A DNA stretch of 64,000 bases from Tetragonia tetragonoides. Taxonomy: Eukaryota > Streptophyta > Magnoliopsida > Caryophyllales > Aizoaceae. Numbering within the stretch: the first letter of the stretch is position 1; every line of letters begins with the position of its first letter. The notes beneath the pieces were generated by a model. The model saw only the letters and a list, made by a program, of their open reading frames with translations, made no database searches and was not told where the DNA came from. Positions 1-12,480 of this stretch are shown one piece after another. The translations under genes were made by a program, and so were the position numbers. The stretch spans positions 8,714,001-8,778,000 of the forward strand of contig CM076147.1 in NCBI GenBank assembly GCA_038025085.1, written 5' to 3'.

Positions 1-2027
1 TACATAAAGGTTTGAAGACATTCTAAAATCTAAAACCAAAACGATTTGTTCTGCAATTTAATTTGCTAATTACAAATTAGTATAGCTAGTAGCATGGGGT
101 GATATATAGCTAATTGAACAATTGAGCAAATAAATAAAGAATCCAAAAGAAAAACTTACATGGTAATACTTGTTAGATAGTCAATTGAGCAGGGTGTAAT
201 AATAACCGAGCTCCATGCATGTCACTGCACTTTTAACAAGTTAATCTGGGAAAACTAATTACGATCAATCATCGAAGTAATGTGGAACAAAAGAATGGGA
301 AAAAATTTAATTAAAATAAATAAATAAATAAAACATTGTCAACAGATCGGAAAATTACCTGAACTTGAACCTACCCCAATGAATAGGACCTGGCGGTTGT
401 GAGAATTCAACTCAGCAAAGAGGAATGGAGGTCAGAGGCCTAATTGTAAGACACGTTGACAATAAGTTTGCATGCAATGTTGTAGCCCGTAGGATGCCAT
501 TGTTTATCAAATATGAGTGTATCAAATGATGAATTATAGATGCAACTGACTAGCTTCAAAATTGCATATCACATCGCATGAAAAATTAAAAAAATTCCAT
601 ACAAGATCACAAAATTTTGATAATACAGTTTTATTGTAACTTTTAGTGAGTGACGGATCTAGAAGTGTGACAAGAGGGGTACAAATATTGAAAAATATGG
701 TAAAAATGGGTATAATACTTATCAAATTTGTAAAAATCTCATATTTACGGGAAAAAAGTTTTTTTTTGGGTGGGAATGGGAGTGAAACTGGGGGTGGGGG
801 AACAAGTGTTACCCCCTTACCCTCTATATCCACCCTTGCTTTTGGTGAGACAATGTCAAATTTTAATGAAATAAGGGTCACTTTTAAGTCGGATTGAGAA
901 ATGCTCGATCTTGACTGAGAGTATTCAAGTTTGGGTCGACATAACGGGTCAGAAACGTCATTTAACTTTTTTTTTCTCCATTAGTTTTTTAACCAATATA
1001 TTGTTCAGATGAAAGACTAAGCAAAGTTTTACACTATTTAACTTCTATAGACTATGAATATAATATTTTCTTTATGATTTGTACATATTTAAAAGTACTA
1101 AATATCCTATATGAAAAGTCGATTAGCAAATGGCCAATTAGGGGTGGATATAAGTCAGATCAAATTGTTATAAGGGCAACCAATTCGGGAGAAAAATGTA
1201 AAAATATTATTAAATATATTTGAAAAGTGTCTCACTTGTCCAAAAAGGCATTTCCGTCTATTTTTTTTATCGGAATTGCTTAACGTAAATCTAAAATTAC
1301 TAAACGCAAATATTTTTTTCACGACTTTTCCCAAAACACCCTTTTCATTTGAAGCACAAATATTTCCCCACTTTTCTTCCTCTCTAATCTCTTCCGTTTG
1401 TTCATGGTAAGTTAAAGAATCAAATCACCATGATGATGAATTATACTCTAGATAACATTCAAGTAATACTGAATATTTCAGTTTTCAATCTTTATTGAAT
1501 TTGATTTTTTTTTTCAAAATATAATTAATGGAGTTAATTAGGGTTTCTGTCTTGGTTGGGCTGGGTGGCGCGGTTGGATGCCTCGGTGAGGCAGTTGGGT
1601 AGGTGGCGATGAGGGGCTGCAGCCACCACTCTCTCTCACCCATCTGATGCAAGTCATGCTACATCAGAGAAGTCGCTTTGCCAGTAATCGACCGCTGATC
1701 TCACCAGCGGTCCTTCTACAGCGTTGCCTACTTCCTACGACCCCACAAAACGATACACAAGGCTTGCTTACTGGCTGAGTAATCCTCCACCACCATCCAC
1801 CACTCCCTGCAAAAAATAAAGGGAAATCAATGTCATATGTCGTAGGTTCCAACCTGCCATTTGCTTGAGAGAGAGGGAGGAGAAAAGGAAAAGTGGATGT
1901 GTTTTGGAAGGGGTATATTTGGAAAACCAATTTGCATTCAGTAATTTTGGAATTTACATTTAATAATCTCCTTTTTTATTCTTTATATAAGATGTTATTC
2001 TAATTTCTGAGTCAAACGGGTAGAGTC
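1..2027. other. Non-coding, AT-rich intergenic DNA
   Basis: I see no supported gene here. Reading frames are short, overlap on both strands and have non-protein-like composition. About 640-860 holds a G-rich stretch that looks like repeat debris, and about 1550-1800 is a GC-richer patch with simple GGTGG/CCACC composition. Nothing else stands out. Confidence 0.6.
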
Positions 2028-2290
2028 ATGAACGGGTCAGGGGCCCAAGAATTATCGGGTTTAACGAGCAGTCAAATTGGGTTTCATAATGTTTTTCATA
2101 ATGTTGAAGTTCTTCACGTTTTCAGAGAAGCAAACTTAGTGGCAGATTTTATGGTAAATTGGAGGCACTCTTGCCCTTTCTTTCTTACTTGGTCATCTTC
2201 TTTTGATCAAGTTTTAACCGGTTTGTTGGTTAAAGATGGGATAGGATAATTTACTAAGGAATTAACTTGGTATTTCTTGATTTTTCAAAA
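2028..2290 (+). mobile_element. LINE 3' end fragment (RNase H tail)
   Basis: The translated frame contains the stretch HVFREANLVADFMVNW followed by a short tail. That is the usual C-terminal end of the RNase H domain of plant non-LTR retrotransposons (the R-E-A-N-x-x-A-D block). An A-rich run follows at about 2287, as expected for a LINE 3' end. Only the last 60 or so codons survive, so this is a 5'-truncated relic. Family identity is inferred from this motif alone. Confidence 0.5.
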
Positions 2291-2298
2291 AAAAAACA

Positions 2299-2448
2299 AA
2301 TGGTTGAAACAAATTCCTAGGTCAAAAAATAAAGCAACCAGAAAAGAGCACGAGAGAAGTGAAAGTGAAGGACACGGTTCACAATTTATTATTTGTCCTT
2401 GTCCCCCCTCTCAAAATATATCTCTCTACATTCTACAAGGAGAAACCA
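2299..2448 (+). repeat. Upstream copy of the ARID gene leader region
   Basis: This block is closely similar to 5771-5920, just ahead of the ARID gene. Both share the run around CCTAGGTCAAAAAATAAAGC, the CCAGAAAAGAGCA segment, the CCCCCTCTCAAA pyrimidine run and the TACATTCTACAAG box in the same order. The upstream copy has a few extra bases (about 2360 and 2380). The two copies are 3.47 kb apart in the same orientation, with a Mutator-type element between them. Similarity stops abruptly after the AGAAACC box. Confidence 0.75.
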
Positions 2449-2977
2449 TTTACAACACACACAACATCTACAACGCACACAACATGTTAGTTTGCTATGA
2501 AGTTGAGCTTCGCACTGTCTTACATCTTGCATTTTGGGTTGAGCTATTACTGAAGGCTTACCTAAGATAGATATGCGTTAGAATGCAATTTAAGGTGAGA
2601 AAAATTAACAAACTAAGAAATAGAGAACTTTTCATATTCGTAAGTTTCACACGCCTAAATAGGTTAGGAAATAATTTACATTGCCGCCATAACACACCTA
2701 AAGCTCTCCTAAATTAAACTCCTAATTGAAATTTTTTTTTTTTTTTTTTGCTTCAAGGACGTATGCAATAGCCCGCAAACCACATTCGTTAGTCAAAGAA
2801 AGGTAGATCTCCCTATATAAATGAGGATTTGAACTCTTGACCACTGGATTGTAAGCGTGAAGCACTTACCACTTGAGCTCCCACATCTTTCTCAATTGAA
2901 ATCTAATAAAACTCTAACAAACATGCCTAAATAGATCAGGGCATGTTGAGGGTATGATGTTCATATCATATGTACTC

Positions 2978-3071
2978 CATTCGTTCATTATTCTTCTCTC
3001 CATTTGACTTTTCACGGTCTCCAAAAAAACACTTTGACCATGTATAATTATGGTTCTAAAGCTACAAAATT
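2978..3071 (+). repeat. Left part of a Stowaway-like MITE, interrupted
   Basis: It begins TACTCCATTCGTTC and continues with a TTTTTCACGGTCTCC-type block and an ACTTTGACCAT-type block. The same blocks occur in the complete Stowaway-like elements at 36122 and 53521. The copy is cut by the terminal-inverted-repeat element that starts at about 3072, and sequence resembling its interior resumes after 4089. I cannot see the right terminus. Confidence 0.45.
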
Positions 3072-4089
3072 TAGGAAAAATATACAAATAATCCCACATT
3101 TGACCCATTGTATAAAAATAATCCCAAATTTTGTTTTTGCCCAAAATAATCCAACATTTATCTCGACTGTATCTCAGCGGGCTAAATGAAAACGACATTA
3201 TAACTTATACCTCAGTTAAATAGTGTGACGTCGTGGCAAGGTTTTCAATGAATGACGTGATTAACATACAGTGGGTTAATTGAATCTAACTCCACAAATT
3301 ACAAATTGCTCATCTTACTTCTTCCTCCACAAATTGGCTTCATTTCCCAAATCAAACAAAATTTGTTCCTCTTTCAACCCTTAAAATGGTGAATTTAATT
3401 AGTAGCCTAAACATCTTCCATTTACTTGCACTAAATCAACTCAACAATAACAAGAAATCAATGACAACATACACTTAAAGGCTGATTTCAAACCCATATA
3501 ATCTAGTTTATATGGCTCTTCATCTCCCTCAGTTTTCTATATCAAAGGTCTTCAATGGCGAGAGAGTTAAAGAGTAATTTTGATAAGATTTTCGATTTTT
3601 GTTGGCGAAATTATTGACTCAACAAAGCACAATAGACGAAACCATCACCAATAAAAAGCACTAGACAAATTTATTACCCATTTCAGTTAAATAAACATGG
3701 TGCTTGTACATTTTCAACCCAATAATTTCAATGATTTCCTTCTTGATGTCAAAGTTCATTTCTTCTTCAAACATTTTGATTTGGAGTTTCCTCCTAATTA
3801 AAACGATGAAAGAAGGAGAGAGAATGAGCAAGAGATGATGGAGAATGAAATGAGAGAAAGTTGCAGGAAGTTAATTGGGAAATTGGGGGGTGAATGCTGT
3901 TCTAATTCACACCAAATTGAATTTGTATTGCCACGTCATCATAGTCTAACGGAGACATAACACCGTTTTTATTAAGCCCATTGAGGTAAAGTCAAGATCG
4001 ATGTTGGATTATTTTGAGCCAAGATTGAAATCAAGATTATTTTTATACAATGGGGTAAATGTGGGGTTATTGGGTGTATAATTTTCCTA
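3072..4089. mobile_element. Non-autonomous DNA transposon with ~50-bp inverted termini
   Basis: The left end (TAGGAAAAATATACAAATAA, then a CCCACATTTGACCCATTG block and TATAAAAATAATC) is mirrored at 4036-4089 with few differences, giving imperfect terminal inverted repeats of about 50 bp. The roughly 1-kb interior has no transposase-like frame. The flanks share only a short AAATT, so the target duplication and the superfamily stay open. It sits inside an older Stowaway-like element. Confidence 0.65.
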
Positions 4090-4211
4090 AAATTCATAAC
4101 AATGTGATATTTTGTAAATATAATTAAAATGGATCTGATAATAATTTTTGTTTTTGATAAAAGTTATATTTTCTTTTAAATTATAGTCAAAATTTGTAAA
4201 ATCTAACCAAA

Positions 4212-5726
4212 AAATATTAAGGATTTTTTGTCAAAAACTAGCTTTTTTGTACTACATTTTTTCAAGTAGTACCGAATTTAATTTTTATTTTTGTGAAGAA
4301 CTACCTAATAGCGCAAAAAAATTATGCAAACAGTACCTCATAACGGAAAACCCACTAACAGTCATTTTTGGGGTTAATCTCCCACTGATTTTACGTTTTT
4401 GCCCTCCTCACTCATCCCCTTTGTTTCTTTCATTTCATCTCCTTCCCCCATCTTTCCCAGATCAATCTCATGTATTCTCTCTCCTGATTTTACTCTCTCT
4501 CTCTCTCTCTCTTGAACAACAAGTTTAGTTACATAATGAGCAATGCCTTGATCAACTACTAGCTTACTATGCAACTCAACAGTTTATTAATCTATATGGC
4601 ATAAGGTCATTTCACCTAATCTAAAGCCAATTGAACTAGCAGTGCCATAATTTTCTCAAACACTCAGATACGGAGTGCTTTCTTTTGTGGTTCAATCTTC
4701 AATCCTCATCATCTAATTGCTTTGCATCTTAAAAGTATTATTTGCCCCAATTCCAGCAACAAACAAACAAATGAAAAACTCTTCTATCTTCATATGTTTT
4801 TCAGTATTTTCACTCAACAAACTTTCCCAAAAAAAGGAAACAAAATACAACTCAAGAATTAATTGGCATTATGTTGTAAATTGAACGCTCTCTATCTAAT
4901 TTCTCACTCAAATTATTGTCAAATCAACCTAAATTAATCAAACACGTCGTTAATTTCTATTTTAACATCGCAATGAAGAACAACAAATAAAAGAACACAT
5001 CGATTCAACGAAATTAGTTTCAGAATTTCAATTACTTGCCAACTACAAATTTCCATCAAACCTACTTAATTTCTACTATCAAACTACAAACAACAAACCA
5101 CAACCCTAACTCAATTGTACGCATCATAACCGCAAAACCTCTCAAATTCTCTCACCACTTTTTATTCCTCTTTACAAACCCAAATAATTCATAACCACAA
5201 AAAGCATGGGAGAAAGCAGTCTGGATCTCTTGAGATGTAATGGCAGACTTCTTGTTGTAATGAGCGAGCCTAGCAGATTCTTGAGCAAGCTTCTAAAAAA
5301 TATCACTAATGAAATTGTTCATTATATTCATCGCCTTTCTCGTCATCAGTTGCAACACCGACTTCTTGAGGAAAGAGAAAATAAATAGGAGGTCGAGGGT
5401 TTATGTGAGAAAGAGAAACATTAGGAGAGAATATACAAGAGATTGACTTGAAAGAGTTTTTTTTTTTTTCTGCTACGCAATTTAGGAGAGCTTAGGGAAG
5501 AAGATGAAAGGAGGGAAACAAAGGGATGAGTGTGGAGGGTAAAAAGGCAAAATCAAATGGAAGACTAACCCAAAATTTGGAAAAGAATGTGGTACAAATA
5601 TTAAATGAGAAGAATAACTTTTTTGCGATATTAGGTGGTTCTTCACAAAAAAAATTATATTAGTTAATGTGTGATAAAATGTGGTACAAAAAAAGGTAGT
5701 TTTTTGACAAAAAATCCAAATATTAA
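4212..5726. mobile_element. Mutator-type non-autonomous element with 9-bp target duplication
   Basis: The element spans 4221-5717. Its left end GGATTTTTTGTCAAAAACTA is mirrored at the right end, and the similarity continues through the TTTTTTGTAC(T/C)ACATTTT block, giving inverted termini of 40 bp or more. It is flanked by a perfect 9-bp direct repeat AAATATTAA (4212-4220 and 5718-5726), the size typical of the Mutator superfamily. The 1.5-kb interior has only short frames, none transposase-like. A related left end occurs at about 35155 and 38705 within the large duplication. Confidence 0.85.
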
Positions 5727-5770
5727 ATGAGAAGAATAATTTGGAAAAGAAGGAATGTCATGTTCATAGC

Positions 5771-6213
5771 ATATGGTGGAGACAAATTAAAAAACCTAGG
5801 TCAAAAAATAAAGCAACCAGAAAAGAGCAAGTGAAAGTGAAGGACAATTTATTAGATGTCCCTGTTCCCCCTCTCAAATTTTCTCTCTCTACATTCTAGT
5901 ATTCTACAAGCAGAAACCAACCAACAATTACAAACCTGAACCTACCAGCTAAGTTTTCAATAGAAATTCAATTAATTTCCCAAAATTGAAGGTCTATCTT
6001 TCGGCTAATTTGTTGCTCCAAGTTCGCAAATTGCAGTTGGTTTGTTCTTCAATTACACGACGGACGTTCTCCGGCTGATCTGGTAATTCTTTACATTTCT
6101 CTCTCATTCTAATTCTTAGGAACTGAGTTCATAATTCATAATTAAACAAAAGTACCATTTTTGTTAAACCCTAATTCAATTTCGTTACTAAACTGTATGT
6201 AGAATTGTCAAAA
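5771..6213 (+). promoter_or_regulatory. Proximal promoter and 5' leader of the ARID gene
   Basis: The region ahead of the ATG at 6214 has pyrimidine-rich CTCTC tracts typical of plant leaders. A likely leader intron runs from the donor CTG|GTAATT at about 6083 to the acceptor TATGTAG at 6202, leaving 11 leader bases before the ATG. The block 5771-5920 is duplicated at 2299-2448. No clear TATA box was identified. The transcription start cannot be fixed from sequence alone. Confidence 0.5.
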
Positions 6214-9200
6214 ATGGGTAATAGTGAGTGTGAGATTGATGCGAGTACTAATGATGGTCCTGAGGAAGAGCGCGAGCCTGAAGTTGAAGAGGGTGATAAT
6301 CCTTCTATATCACCTGTTGATGACCGAATCCCAATTCAAACTAGTCCTCCTCATGAAAATGGCAATGGCAATGGCAATGGCAATGGCAATGGCAATGTTA
6401 GCCACTCACCTAAAGAAACCACGGGCGATCTTGATAACAAAACCCCACTTGCAACTACAAATGCAAATGCTAATGTGAATGCGAATGTAAATGGTGAGCC
6501 TGCAACGACTCGCTCCTCGGTGTCGAAACCTTTGACTAGGTCTGCTCATGATGCTGCCCTTGCCACCCGTTCCACCAGTGGTATCAAGAAATCAAAGGTG
6601 CACCGCCCTTACTTGTGGAATTTTGAGGGTTTGTTAGAATTGCATTGAATTTTGAACTTAATTCATGTGCTACTTTAGTTGAAATTTGAGAGTTTGCTAA
6701 TGGTCCGTTTGGATTCACCTATTTGATTTCAATTTCTGGAATTGGCCCAAATCTAGTGTTTGGGGAACACAAAAATTTGGATTTTGGAATTGGGACAAAT
6801 CTCCGAGAATTTTATATAAGCTGAAGAATGAGAATTTCAAATTCTCAAGTAAAACTTGTGAATTCTAATTCCCAAGCCCAACCCACCAACACTCTCTCTC
6901 TTCCTTTCCCCTACCTTATGTCGACCATCAACCCTCCAGTTATCACTCACAATTCTCTCTCATCCCTCGCTCATCCAAAGGAAGGTCCTCCCATGGCGGC
7001 ACTCTCAAATCTCAATGCATACGTTTTCCCTCTTCTCCTTCATGATTCGTGTCAACTTCTCTCTCTTTTCCAATATCAACCTTGAATTGTTGCCGCCATT
7101 ACAACCATAGGTACCCCTAGCTCTATGCTCTGTTTTCGCTTAATTTAACGAGTTAGAAAGTGGAGCCTTTTTTTTCTCTCTTTCTCTCTCTTGATCGATT
7201 GTTTGGCCAGAGGTTGTATTTTTAATTTTGGAAGTTTCATGACAGAGAAAATGAAATTCATTGTTCGATCAAAGGTTTCAAATGATAGTTATAAACCTTA
7301 AGTTCATCTTATCAGAATGTAAATTACCTCTTGTTTTTCTTGTTGAAGATTTTAGCTTTTTTTGTATTTCTCTGTAATCTTGATTTTGGATTAAAGATTG
7401 GTATTGCAATGGGAAGAAACTTCATGGGCGATGTGAAGTTAGATTAGTGATTGTAAAGTGATTTTTATTTTTATTTTAATAATTATTCTGAATGGTTGGT
7501 AGAGAAATTATTGTATATACAAGTTTCAATAGAAATGAGATGGCTTGCCAAACATTGCGTGTATTTCAAATTTTAGAATTGAAATTGCTTAGTTTCCCAA
7601 ACAACAAGCTTTGATTTGAATTAAATGATTTGAAATTAATTGTTTTCCCAAACAATGAAATTGAATCTAAATTGCAAAATTTTAAAATTTTAAATTAAAT
7701 TTGTGGAATTCAAATCAAATACTAGTATCCAAACGCACTCTAACTTGAATTGAAGGAGTTCATATGTTAGTTCTGTTGGATTTTGAGTGTTTGCTAGTAT
7801 TAATTTGAATTTGTGCTAGTTTTGTTCAAATTTGAGAGTTTGTTACTTGTTTAAATAGAACTTCATGTGCTAGTTTTGTTCAAGTACTGAGAGTTGGCTA
7901 GTACTACCTGGATTGAATCATGTGTTAGTTTTGTTGAAATTTGAGAGTTTGATATTATTACGTGAATTGAATGAATTCATGAGCTAGTTCTTTTTGAAAT
8001 TTAAGAGTTTTGTTAGTACTACTTAAATTGAATGAAGTACGGTTGAAAATTTGAAAGCTTCCCAGTACTACTCAAATTGAATGAATTCATGTGCTAGTCT
8101 TCTTATTTGTTCTTCATGCTAGTTAGTTAGTTAGTTGTTTGAACTATTACGTCCCAGATGATAGAAGATGATGACGAGGCTGGGACTAAAGAAGAACAAG
8201 CCGAGTTCATGAAAGACCTTGAGGCATTTTGCAAGGAGAGATACATGGACTTTAAACCTCCCAAATTTTATGGAGAGCCTCTCAATTTACTCAAGTACGT
8301 GTCCTTCTCCCTCTCGTGTATTACCTTGCCTGTGTGTAATTATAGGAAATAGCGTTTACCTTCGCTCACGTACACATTCTGTTCCTGTTCTGTCTAGGTT
8401 ATGGAGAGCTGTAATTCAGCTGGGTGGATATGACCGGGTATGATTCCTTATATACTTGCTGCATGTTCTAGGTGTTATAATTTTTTTGCTTATTGTATAT
8501 TAATATTTAGGGGCTGAATGAACTCATAAATGGTTATCTTTAGTATGGAGTCAGAAATTACAAGTCTAAACGGTATCTTGAATATTCTGCTCTTTGTGTG
8601 TTCTGTGTGTGTTCGTGTAACCTGCTACGTGATCTCAGCAAACTTCTCCTATGCTACACTTAATGAGCAGAAGCATAGAAGAAATCCTATATTGCTTATA
8701 GTTGATCATGTTCGGCTGTTTAGACTGTCCAATTTAGCTTGAGTTAGCCAATTAGTCGGACTTTGTCAATTTCAAACTTGAGATGTCCCCCCGCCCCTCC
8801 ATGTCTGAGGGTCTTACAGCCATCTGTTGTGTTAATAAAGCTAACAGTATGGGATATCGATGTCTACTGGATTGACTTAAATTGTTCTGTCCGCAATATT
8901 GTGAATACTTGAATATTCCTTGACAATTAATAGAATGACATCATGTCTTGCTTCTCTTGAGAGCATTATGAGCTTTCTTGCTGTGTATTTGCAGGTTACT
9001 GCAACAAAACTATGGCGGCAAGTTGGAGAGTCTTTCCATCCGCCCAAGTAAGAAACAATATGGATATCAATTCTTTGATTGATGTTGGCAGGGCCGCAAT
9101 ATTTGTCTAAAGATGAATTTGCAAGCCATTCATTCATTTAATGCTTTGTGAATTTTAATCTACATGCTGTTAGTCTTTTATTCCGCATCTCACTTCAATC

Positions 9201-12200
9201 TATTCTTGCTATTTCAGGACTTGTACAACCATATCTTGGACATTTCGGATTTTCTATGAGAAGGTATGCCTAAAATCCAGAGTCACGGGCTCCTCTAAGG
9301 GAGAAGGAGGGAGGGAGGGGTTCAGCATCCACTTTTATTTTTTTGGTTTATTTTTCCTACGGCAAAGGATTTCTATTGGGTTTCTATTGCTGTTGTTCTT
9401 GCTCTTGTTTTTCTTTGTTTTATTGTTTTGGTCACCGTGGTGATGCATGACTAATAAAAAATTGTGTTCTGCTTCTTAGCGTATCCAAGTAGGATTGTTG
9501 AAAATTTTCTTGCAAATAACTTACTGAAAAGCCTCGTCCTCGTGTATCTTGTAACTTTGATAAATAAATATTTCTTTTGTATATATGTAAATTTAGGAAA
9601 CTACAAGAAGAAACTCCCAACTTTGAAAAGACTAAGCCTTTAAAAACATCATAGTAGAAACACCCCCACCTTCTAAGAAGGTTGAGATGTATTACACAGT
9701 CGAAGCAAGTATACTGCTCCACACACACCTGCTAAGTCCAACAATGGACAAGAGCTACAAATAGGCTATACCACCTGTACTCCTTCCAAACAATCACTTA
9801 TGAGCGAGATGCCACCCCCTGTAAAAGCCTTGTGGATTACTGTCCCTGTTCAAAGTTTTTTTAGAAACTGATGTTTTTGTGAAGTAAAAAATTGGTCTAT
9901 CAACGACTTTTGAATTATTCTTCAGATTTGAGAATCATGGCCAGTAGTTGAAGATTGATGAATTTTCATTATGGGGGACCCTGATGGAGAACTGAAGAGT
10001 AAAAGCTTTAGGTTGATCAAATTAGAAAATTCTCATTTTTTGGAATGTCTTTTAATCATTATTCTTGGTAACGTATGTATGTGTCTCCTATTCCCTCTAT
10101 TTTGGTTGTTCCCCTCTTTTTCCCTACCCTCTTGGCGTCTTATTCTTTTGCTCGCTCAATCTAAACTTGTTCCTCTTCTTCTTTCCCATTTTCATAGGAG
10201 GGAAGGGATGCGCCCTCAAAAAGGAAAAAGAAAAAAAGGAAAGAAAAAAAAGGAGATGGCTAATAGCCTAATACATTGGCAATTAGACACTTTGGGTAGT
10301 GTAACTGAAGAGATGAGTGTTATACTATGATGAATGGAAACGTAATATGTGTTGAGTTTCCCATTTCGGAAACGTTTCAGAAACGAAATGCTTTGGAAGC
10401 ACTTTTCAAATGTGTGTAGATATTTTCAGTTATCCTGAATTTTTTTTGTCCACGGACACGCCAAATCAGCAGATTGGAAATGTGGGAATGCATTTTCAGG
10501 TAGGATAAAAACAAGAAAAAAACAAAAAGAGGCTTACTTCTCTGACACAAATTTTCCTTCTAATTGAACCCTAATTCTCATACCAAATACTCCACTTCTG
10601 CGCCTCTTTTTCCTTGTCCACTCTCAATTCTCTGGTGAAGCCCAGCAGCGGCGGTTATGTCAAAGCTCCAGCGATGTCCACCCTCCTCTGTGATAGTTGG
10701 ACTGGTCCTGACTTATTCCGGCCTCCTTTGTGAAGGATTCTGAGATTGCAGTCACCGGGGGGGTATGACTGGGAGCCACTGCACCAGTACGAAGAGAGCT
10801 CAGAGAGAGCGTACTGGAAGAGATATTGAAGAGAGATAGAGTGATTGAAAGACTGAGAAGAGAGATGGGGTGTTTTGGCTGATAGAACTTGGGAAACAAA
10901 ATGTGAATTAAATTAATGTATTCTGGTGTATGTGTAAAGGAAGTCTGAGGGCTTTTAAATGTTTATTTTCAAAATTTTCACTTCCGTACTTCAACACTTT
11001 TGATTTTTTTCACAAATCAGACTTCTTTCAATGAAATGAAATGCATGTCTCTTTGTTTTGAAATATAATTGTTTTTGTGTTTCCATGTTTCCTACCTTTT
11101 TTAGAATTTGTGTTTCCATTCCCGTTTCCACGTTTTCATTTCCATGCAACATGTGTTGTACATTTTCACATTTTGCTATGGATGTAAATTTCTGCTGCGG
11201 ATACTACTTTGTGCAGGCACTTTTGGAATACGAAAAGCACAAAAAGGAGATTGGTGAGCTTGAATTCCCTGGTGTGCCCGTCCCTGAGTCTACATCTGTT
11301 GAGAATGAGGTAAGTTTCATTTGAAACCTTTTTATTTTTGTTGTTTGTGCGTGCTTCAATATGCATTTGATCAAGTGGCTGTACTGTTTTTATCTATGCT
11401 GCATGACAAGGGAAGCTATTAAAATGTTACTTTGATTCATAATGTCCCCTCCTATCCCCACTTAAAGATATGAACTGTTTATAAATGCTACAATTTTCTA
11501 TTTTTTTTTTAATTTTACGTGAATTATCACTTTGTGATCTCTTAGGTTATCTATTCACTAGATTTGCTTAGCCTTCTCTGTAAAGCATCCAAATATCTGT
11601 TTTGAATAATTGTTTCTAAACTCATAGCTAAAATAAACTAGCATGTTGATGAGCATCTTACACAAAAGATGCAATCGACAAATTGAAACTTAGGGGCTTG
11701 TTCAGGGTGGGTTTAAGTTACTAAGGCCCTGTTCGGAAATGTTTTTAGTTGTATGTTTTCAATAATTTAGAAACAGAAACCAGTTGTAAGTTGTGAGATC
11801 TCAGTTTTAGTTGTGAGATTCTATTTTTTTGAAGGTCTTGAATATGGAGAGATAGATTGGGAGAACAAGAGAGAAAGGCTGAGAGGAATAGAGAAGAGAG
11901 AAAGAGGTGAGGATTTAGGACAGAGAGTGGGAGGAGAGGGAGAGTAGAAGGCACTGGACAGAGAGACACGGGAGATAAGTCAGATAGAGAAAGAGGGGAG
12001 GAGGTAAAAAAAAGCAGTAAGGAGAAACAGAGAAAGAGAAGACTTTGTCCCGCCGCCCGCGCCTGGATTTGGAGTTTTAACAACGGAAATCTGAATATGA
12101 AAACCACTTTTTGGGGTTCCCAAAAATCTGTGCCCATTTTCCAAATAAGGCTAAAAACTCAACTCAGCACCATTTGTGCCAAACACATTTCCGTTGTCAA

Positions 12201-12443
12201 ATCTAATTTGAAAACCAAAAACTTGCAACTCAAACCCACCCCGAAGGGGCCCTAAGTTTTTGGTTTCCCAATCCAATTTGAAAACAAAAATGTGTTCGTG
12301 AAAAATGGGGCTGAATTAAGTTTTTGTGTCCATTTCGCAAGTTTTGGAAGCCCCAAAAAATGGTTTTCTATTTCTGACTTAAAGTTGCAACTTTTCTCTC
12401 TCTTCTCCCTCTGCACGACTGTTTCTCTCTCTCCTCCTCCTGC

Positions 12444-12480
<37 letters not shown>

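Noticed and set aside
9432..9728. Minus-strand 98-codon frame in ARID intron 5
   Set aside because: No recognised domain. It overlaps repeat debris similar to the LINE tail at 29019 and lies in an intron of a well-supported gene.
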